64,000 bases of DNA. It comes from Halorussus caseinilyticus. Its GTDB lineage: Archaea > Halobacteriota > Halobacteria > Halobacteriales > Haladaptataceae. The translations under genes were made by a program, and so were the position numbers. Positions within the stretch are counted from its first letter, which is position 1; each line of letters begins with the position of its first letter. The notes under the pieces were generated by a model that saw nothing but the letters and a program-made list of their open reading frames with translations, had not been told where the DNA came from and did not search any database. Of the stretch, positions 59,244 to 64,000 are shown piece after piece. The stretch is from NCBI RefSeq assembly GCF_029338395.1, contig NZ_CP119809.1:248001-312000 (forward strand), in the 5' to 3' direction.

Positions 59244-60045
59244 CGGCTATCACCACGTCCCGCGAGTTTCTGAACCGCGGGCCGAACAGCGCGAGTTCGT
59301 GCCGGTACTGGTCGCCGCGCCACGAGATACCGCTATTGAGGGCGGTCGGGTCGTGGCGCTCTTCGACCGACGGGACGCCCGACTGTTCGACGTAGGCGTG
59401 GATGCCGTGGAAGAACTCGAAGTCGTCGGTGCCGAACGCGTCTTCGTAGCAACTCTTGACGCTCTCTGCGCTCTTTCGGTCCACATCGCTCGGCGTCGTC
59501 GTCCCGCCGGGATGGGTGTGGAACCGGGCGATGACGTTTGGCGTCTCGCCGTCGGGGTACGACGCGGCCACGCGCCGCGCGACCTTCCCTTCGAGCGTGG
59601 TGACGCTACTGCGGGTCGCCGACTTGTAGTACTCGGGTTTGTCGAGACCGAACAGTTCGGTCGGCGTCGTCGGCGACTGGCCCGTCAGGACGTACACCGT
59701 CTCGACGCGTTCGTGGGCACCGTTCTTGCCACGGGTTTCGAGCGCCTGCATGAACGGCTTCGAGTCGGGGAACGCGAACGTCCCGCGCGAGTAGGTTCCG
59801 ACAGGGGAGTCTCGCGGCGAGACCTTCGGTTGCGGGTCCGTCTGCGGTCGCGTCTTGGTCGAACTCTTCTCGGAGGACACGTCGAACGTGTGGGTGTCGA
59901 ACCACGAGTCACCGTCCAGTATGCCCGAGGGGTCACCTGACCCGACGTTCACGTCGGTTCCCCACGCGCCAGCGTTGGTTCGGACTTCCACGTCGGGGTC
60001 GTCGGCGGAATCGTCGTCGTCGTCTCCGAAGAAGCGGTCGAACAT
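59233..60045 (-). CDS. JAMM/MPN-domain metalloprotease
   Basis: A 270-residue protein. Residues about 1-85 are an acidic, low-complexity head (MFDRFFGDDDDDSADDPD, with a Ser/Thr/Pro-rich linker). The MPN domain follows: VETVYVLTG supplies a Glu upstream, and HTHPGGTTTPSDVD is a perfect H-x-H-x7-S-x-x-D zinc motif. In haloarchaea JAMM enzymes remove ubiquitin-like SAMPs; this one is longer than those desampylases and has a different context. It heads an overlapping operon with a winged-helix protein, two TIM barrels and a phosphoesterase. Start at 60045 is 35 nt after the upstream membrane-protein gene. Confidence 0.92.
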   Translation of the reverse strand: MFDRFFGDDDDDSADDPDVEVRTNAGAWGTDVNVGSGDPSGILDGDSWFDTHTFDVSSEKSSTKTRPQTDPQPKVSPRDSPVGTYSRGTFAFPDSKPFMQALETRGKNGAHERVETVYVLTGQSPTTPTELFGLDKPEYYKSATRSSVTTLEGKVARRVAASYPDGETPNVIARFHTHPGGTTTPSDVDRKSAESVKSCYEDAFGTDDFEFFHGIHAYVEQSGVPSVEERHDPTALNSGISWRGDQYRHELALFGPRFRNSRDVVIADGS

Positions 60046-60080
60046 TGGGGATTACCTCGTTGCTGGCCCGAGACGGACCG

Positions 60081-60836
60081 TCACTTTTTGACTCCGATGT
60101 TGATGTCCCGCGGACTCATCTTGGTCATCGCCAGCACCGCGACCAGCAGGATGAACATGAGACCGCCGATAATCAGCAGGTTCTGGGAGACGGGCAGACT
60201 GCTCTCGGACTCCTCCGGTGCCGGTCCCGAAGTCGTCTGAGTCTGCTCGCTTCCGGTGTTCTCGGTCGCCTCGACGGGTTCTTTCACGTCGAAGGTGAAC
60301 GACATGCCGTCGATTTCCTGCGCGAGGTCCTTGTGGCCCTTGGGCCAGTAGGTGATGTCGGCGGTGACGGTGCGCTTGCCGGTGTTGGTGCTGTAGACGT
60401 TCGCGCGGATGTCCTTGATGCCGCCCTGCGGTCGGACCTCGAAGCTACCCGAAACCATGCCAGCACCGCCCGAGAGGATGTCGGACGAACCCTGGATGGT
60501 CATCCCGCTCGGGACGCTCATCGTGATTTGGACGACGACGGGACAGGTCGCCGTCGGTGAGACTTGGAAGCCCCCCGAGATTTCACCGGGCTGGGACGCC
60601 TTGACGGTCTTCTGAGGCGCGTACAGTCGGGCTTGGTCCATGCTCGGCGGCGAGGACAGGTCGCCACACTCGCCTTGGGTGGTGGCGGGTGCCGCCGCGG
60701 TGGTGGTAGTCTGGGTCGTGTTCTGAGCCGTGGTGTTACTCTGGAGCTGTGCGGCCGCTGGAGCGGCGACTCCCGCCCCGAGGACGAGAAGCGCCGTCAT
60801 TGCGACGAACGCGCGCTGAAGTTTGGTATCTTTCAT
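60081..60836 (-). CDS. Exported membrane-anchored protein before the JAMM operon
   Basis: A 251-residue protein with a signal sequence (LQRAFVAMTALLVLGAGVAA), a Thr/Gln/Asn-rich stretch with sequons, a beta-rich domain with two Cys (GECGDLSS and TATCPVVVQ) likely disulfide-bonded, and a C-terminal membrane helix (NLLIIGGLMFILLVAVLAM) followed by a short basic tail. A TATATATA box lies about 27-34 nt before the ATG at 60836. Only 35 nt separate it from the JAMM gene, so they may share a transcript. Confidence 0.8.
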   Translation of the reverse strand: MKDTKLQRAFVAMTALLVLGAGVAAPAAAQLQSNTTAQNTTQTTTTAAAPATTQGECGDLSSPPSMDQARLYAPQKTVKASQPGEISGGFQVSPTATCPVVVQITMSVPSGMTIQGSSDILSGGAGMVSGSFEVRPQGGIKDIRANVYSTNTGKRTVTADITYWPKGHKDLAQEIDGMSFTFDVKEPVEATENTGSEQTQTTSGPAPEESESSLPVSQNLLIIGGLMFILLVAVLAMTKMSPRDINIGVKK

Positions 60837-61044
60837 CTCTCGTCTCCGATATAACACTCCTTGTATATATATCTTTACGAGTAAAGTTACGAGTAATGCA
60901 TTACGAATAAAGGGGGCGTAATTGGCCTGAAACGCGTGAATATCCGAGATTTGCTCGATGAGTCACCGCACCGAATCGTACTGTTTCGGTGATAGCACCT
61001 CCGAAGTGTAATTTTTCTTTAATAGGTGGCCCGACGACGGGCCG

Positions 61045-62958
61045 CTATCGGCGACGAGCGAGGAGGACGAACCCTGCGAGCGCCAACGCCGCCGCTCCGA
61101 CGCCGAATCCGGGCGTCTCCGTGGAACTCGTGGTTTCGGTGCTCTCGTCGCCGGTCTGGGCCTCGGAGAGGACCTGTAGCGGAATCGTGACCGATTTGCT
61201 CGTGGCGTTGTCCTTGTCCTCGCCTAAGTAGTACACCGCGTGACCGGTGATGCCGAACCGTCCCGGTTCGTTCGCCGAGAGTTCGATTTCGAGTCCCTTC
61301 GTGCCGCCGGGCGAGAGCGTCATCGTCCGGACGTACTGGCCGCTTCCGCTGTCCACGAACCCGGTTCCCTCCACGGAGACGCCGCTGGGCGTCTCGATGA
61401 TGAGTTGGACGTGCATCTGGCCGTCGTTGGAGATGAGATTCGACGCGCTGAACGTCAAAATCGCGGGTTCGTCCCGGCCCACGATGGTCTTCTCTCCGCG
61501 CAACAGGAGGTTCACCCGGTCGCTGGCGACGTTGAGCGACTTCTGTTCGACTACATTCTCGCCACCGCCGCCACTGCCCCGGACCGTGGCCGATTCGGTT
61601 TCCGGGTTGCTCTCTACGGGGTCGAGACCCTTCCGGACCTCGCTGGCGTCCGACCGACCGTCGCCGTCGGTGTCGGCGTCCGTCGGGTCCGTGCCGAGTT
61701 CGGCCTCCTTGTCGTCGGGCAACCCGTCGCCGTCGGTGTCGGCTTTCGTCGGGTCGCTCCCGGTGGACAGTTCCTCTTGGTCGGTCAGGCCGTCGCCGTC
61801 GGTGTCGGCGTTCGTCGGGTCGGTTCCCTCCTCGACTTCCGTGCCGTCGTCCAGACCGTCGCCGTCCGTATCGACCGCGAGCGGGTCGGAACCGGCGTCC
61901 GACTCGTCCCCGTCGTCGAGTCCGTCGCCGTCGGAGTCGGCGGTCAGCGGGTCGGTTCCGGCGTCGAGTTCCGCGCCGTCGTCGAGTCCGTCGCCGTCGG
62001 TGTCCGCTTCCAGCGGGTCCGTCTCGCCCTCGACTTCTTCGGCGTCGGTCAGGCCGTCGCCGTCGGTGTCCTCGTTTCGTGGGTCGGTCCCGAGTTCTTC
62101 CTCGCGGCTGTCGATGAGTCCGTCGCCGTCCAAATCGTTGAGTTCGACCCCGACCTGCTTGGTCTCGGTACTCCCGGACTCGGCCCACGTCGGGACGACT
62201 TCCGCCGTGACCGAAACGTCACCCGACTCGTCGGGGGCGAACGTGTACGAGAACTCCACGTCCGTGGACTCGTCTTCGGCGAGCGACACCTGCTTCGTGC
62301 CGACGACGCGGGACCCGACTTCGAGGGTGACGGTGGCGTTGTCCCGGAAGTCACCCGCCTTCTCCTCGTTGTAGTCGAGTCCCGCGTTCGTGTTCGACAC
62401 CGTGAGTCTCGTTGTGACTTCTTCGCCGACCGTCGGCGACGACGGGAACAGCTCGAAGGTGTCCACCTCGAACTTCTCGGAACTCGACTGCTGGACCTCG
62501 AACTGGACGTGGGTGTCCTCGGCGCTGTACCGCCGGTAGAAATCGACGTAGATGTAGTACCATCCCGACTCCTCTACGGTCGGGTAACTCTGTCGTTCGT
62601 ACTCCTCGCTGAAGTCGTCCCATCCCCAGATGCCGATGCGCTCGGTTCCGCTCGCCGTCTCTCTGTGCAGGTAGAAGGTGTACGACTCGTCGGTCTTGAT
62701 ACACCAGTCCTCGGGGACGATTGCGCTCCCCGGTTTTTCGACGTATATTTTGAACCAGCGTCCCGAGTCGGTGTTCGAACCCAACTCCACGTAGTCGCCG
62801 CTCTTTATGGTCTGGGCCGCCGACTGCTCGGTCCCGCCGTCCTCGAACTGGTAGTCCTCCGAAATCTCCTCGCAGTGGGCGCTCGCTGGCGCGGGGGCGA
62901 ACGCCAACGCCCCGACCAGTAGTATCACGACCAATAGGAATTCCGTTCGAAATGTCAT
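61045..62958 (-). CDS. Thrombospondin type 3 repeat surface protein with PGF-CTERM
   Basis: A 637-residue exported protein. A signal peptide (FLLVVILLVGALAFAPAPAS) is followed by an N-terminal beta domain (about 25-165), a CARDB-like segment (about 170-270), eight Ca-binding repeats of about 22 residues (each with DxDGDGLxD), a second beta domain, and the C-terminal TPGFGVGAAALALAGFVLLA sorting signal with basic end. Repeats of this kind stiffen surface stalks in the presence of calcium. An ATATATG-type box lies about 25 nt upstream of the ATG at 62958. Confidence 0.92.
   Translation of the reverse strand: MTFRTEFLLVVILLVGALAFAPAPASAHCEEISEDYQFEDGGTEQSAAQTIKSGDYVELGSNTDSGRWFKIYVEKPGSAIVPEDWCIKTDESYTFYLHRETASGTERIGIWGWDDFSEEYERQSYPTVEESGWYYIYVDFYRRYSAEDTHVQFEVQQSSSEKFEVDTFELFPSSPTVGEEVTTRLTVSNTNAGLDYNEEKAGDFRDNATVTLEVGSRVVGTKQVSLAEDESTDVEFSYTFAPDESGDVSVTAEVVPTWAESGSTETKQVGVELNDLDGDGLIDSREEELGTDPRNEDTDGDGLTDAEEVEGETDPLEADTDGDGLDDGAELDAGTDPLTADSDGDGLDDGDESDAGSDPLAVDTDGDGLDDGTEVEEGTDPTNADTDGDGLTDQEELSTGSDPTKADTDGDGLPDDKEAELGTDPTDADTDGDGRSDASEVRKGLDPVESNPETESATVRGSGGGGENVVEQKSLNVASDRVNLLLRGEKTIVGRDEPAILTFSASNLISNDGQMHVQLIIETPSGVSVEGTGFVDSGSGQYVRTMTLSPGGTKGLEIELSANEPGRFGITGHAVYYLGEDKDNATSKSVTIPLQVLSEAQTGDESTETTSSTETPGFGVGAAALALAGFVLLARRR
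61616..62136 (-). repeat. Eight 66-bp units encoding DxDGDGxxD repeats
   Basis: The nucleotide repeat of about 66 bp encodes 22-residue thrombospondin type 3 units with core DTDGDGLTD. The recurring GTCGCCGTCGGTGTCGGC makes the DNA prone to copy-number change. Confidence 0.85.
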
Positions 62959-63033
62959 TATTCGGTTCTGCGAATGCAGAATATATGAGTGTTGCCGTCT
63001 AAAAAGTTAGAAATATAAACTATCTCGCCGAGA

Positions 63034-63079
63034 CACTGCGAGCGAGTCGGCGGTCTTAACCGCCGACTCGCTCGCAGTG
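63034..63079 (-). terminator. 21-bp perfect hairpin after the lamin-tail gene
   Basis: The 21-nt arm 63034-63054 (starting CACTGCGAGCGAGTCGGCGG) is matched exactly by 63059-63079 across CTTA. It lies 6 nt downstream of the minus-strand lamin-tail gene stop, followed on that strand by A/T-rich DNA with a short T run. It is probably a terminator. Confidence 0.65.
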
Positions 63080-63085
63080 TGGCGC

Positions 63086-64000
63086 TCAGACGAGCGTCCC
63101 GGCTATCAACACGTCGCGGTCGTCGTAGAGCAACGCCGCGTCGCCGTCGTTGTTCCAGACGGGTTTGTCCGCGCCCCAGTAGAGAACCGGGTCGCTGTCG
63201 GTTCCGTCGCCGGTCACGACGACGCACCAGTCGCTCGCGTCCACGACGAACTCGTCGGGGAACTCGTAGCGCCGACCCGACAGGTCCTCGACGCGCCACC
63301 CGGTGAGGTCCACCGGGTCGTCGCCGACGTTCCGGAAGGCGACGAACTCGCCGGTCAGGTTCTCGAAGTCGTCGCCCGGCGCGTCGGGTTCGACCAGACA
63401 CTCGAACGGCGAGTCGTCCGGAACCGACCCGAGGTCCGGATAGCTCTGGGTCGTGACGGGAGCGCCCTCCTCGTCGTAGACGTGAATCTCGTCCACGGCG
63501 TCGTTCCACACCGGCGCGCCGCTATTCCAGTAGAGGTCCGACTCGTCGTCGTCTCCCTCGCCGGTCCGGAGGCGCACCACGTCGCCCGCGTCGATGGTGA
63601 ACCCCTCGGGGAAGGCGTACTCGTGGCCCGCGCGGTCCGCGACGGTCCACCCGGTGAGGTCGAGCGTCCGCCCGGCGGCGTTCCGGAACGCGACGTACTC
63701 CTCGTCGAGGTTCTCGAAGGTGCCGCCCGCCGACCGTTGGCTGACGACCGCGACCGACAGCGCCCCGGTCTCGCCCGGCGGTCGCTCGGCGATAACGTCG
63801 AACTGGAGGTCACTGGACACCTCACCCGTGCCGACCGTCGCCTCGCGGCTACTCCAGAGGTGGGTCGAACCGTCGGTCCACCGGGCGTGACGGTAGCGGC
63901 GGGTGACGCGCTTGCCGGTTCTGGGCACCTCTTCCTCGGGGATGGACGCGTCTCGCTCGTCCAGAATCGCGCCCTTCGGGTCGGTGTCGTGGTCGCGGTC
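63086..64000 (-). CDS. Protein with two lamin-tail domains, 5' end outside window
   Basis: The frame is open to the window edge; 304 residues are visible. Two lamin-tail domains occupy about the last 230 residues (EEYVAFRNAAGRTLDLTGWT, FPEGFTIDAGDVV; and GEFVAFRNVGDDPVDLTGWR, FPDEFVVDASDWC). The N-terminal part in view is charged (GAILDERDASIPEEEVPRTG) without signal peptide. Lamin-tail domains often follow nucleases or other hydrolases; the catalytic part may lie beyond 64000. Downstream is a strong hairpin. Confidence 0.85.
   Translation of the reverse strand, partial: DRDHDTDPKGAILDERDASIPEEEVPRTGKRVTRRYRHARWTDGSTHLWSSREATVGTGEVSSDLQFDVIAERPPGETGALSVAVVSQRSAGGTFENLDEEYVAFRNAAGRTLDLTGWTVADRAGHEYAFPEGFTIDAGDVVRLRTGEGDDDESDLYWNSGAPVWNDAVDEIHVYDEEGAPVTTQSYPDLGSVPDDSPFECLVEPDAPGDDFENLTGEFVAFRNVGDDPVDLTGWRVEDLSGRRYEFPDEFVVDASDWCVVVTGDGTDSDPVLYWGADKPVWNNDGDAALLYDDRDVLIAGTLV

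Noticed and set aside
61616-62136. Noncoding tandem repeat or CRISPR
   Set aside because: The 66-bp units are in frame and encode regular calcium-binding repeats within a complete exported protein.

Overview
The window is G+C-rich, gene-dense DNA from a halophilic archaeon (class Halobacteria). Evidence: very acidic proteins; an ncsA / ftsZ2 / cdrS neighbourhood in haloarchaeal order; PGF-CTERM surface proteins; Tat (RRxFLK/RRSxLK) signals on several exported proteins; a bacteriorhodopsin-like gene; and many genes with an A/T-rich box about 25-35 nt before the ATG, which suggests leaderless transcripts. A Halorussus/Haladaptatus-like genus is possible but cannot be fixed from sequence alone.

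Layout. (1) 0.4-5.6 kb: two mismatch-handling enzymes, MutS and EndoMS/NucS, separated by one conspicuously A/T-rich membrane gene. (2) 5.9-14.4 kb: a TauE/SafE permease and a universal stress protein, then a sulfane-sulfur block: Cys-containing HTH regulator, a second TauE/SafE permease, split YeeE/YedE transporter, rhodanese-persulfide dioxygenase fusion, TusA and DsrE-like protein. (3) 14.7-20.6 kb: a Tat-exported protein, then a cluster of PTPS-like pterin enzyme, glycosyltransferase, methyltransferase, Zn-dependent dehydrogenase and a ParB-like protein. (4) 20.9-24.3 kb: an opsin gene interrupted by two in-frame TGA codons, exported and regulatory proteins. (5) 24.6-28.5 kb: ncsA, the ftsZ2-cdrS cell-division operon, a frame-broken cdrL-like gene, and tRNA-Tyr. 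(6) 28.7-33.9 kb: small membrane proteins, SLC13-type permease, a redoxin without its usual cysteine, an M24 peptidase homologue. (7) 34.1-40.4 kb: an eight-gene, mostly overlapping cobalamin salvage/nucleotide-loop operon. (8) 40.5-54.6 kb: a doubly frameshifted gene, a repeat patch, an RND/MMPL exporter, MinD with a partner, a large beta-propeller surface protein flanked by two paralogous micro-membrane proteins, a secreted nuclease, and membrane-linked regulators. (9) 54.7-64 kb: TrmB with its apparent own operator, then a five-gene overlapping minus-strand operon (JAMM protease, winged-helix protein, two TIM-barrel enzymes, calcineurin-type phosphoesterase) behind membrane, thrombospondin-repeat and lamin-tail surface proteins.

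Signals no single gene explains: long perfect inverted repeats of unrelated sequence lie both between genes and in frame inside non-conserved linkers of proteins (MutS, CbiZ, methyltransferase, dehydrogenase, NcsA); five GTAAGAC sites lie between cdrL and cdrS; and three minus-one frame breaks fall in G or C homopolymer runs, which may be assembly errors. The best candidates for an undescribed system are the JAMM/wHTH/TIM/TIM/phosphoesterase operon and the putative glycosylated-pterin cluster.
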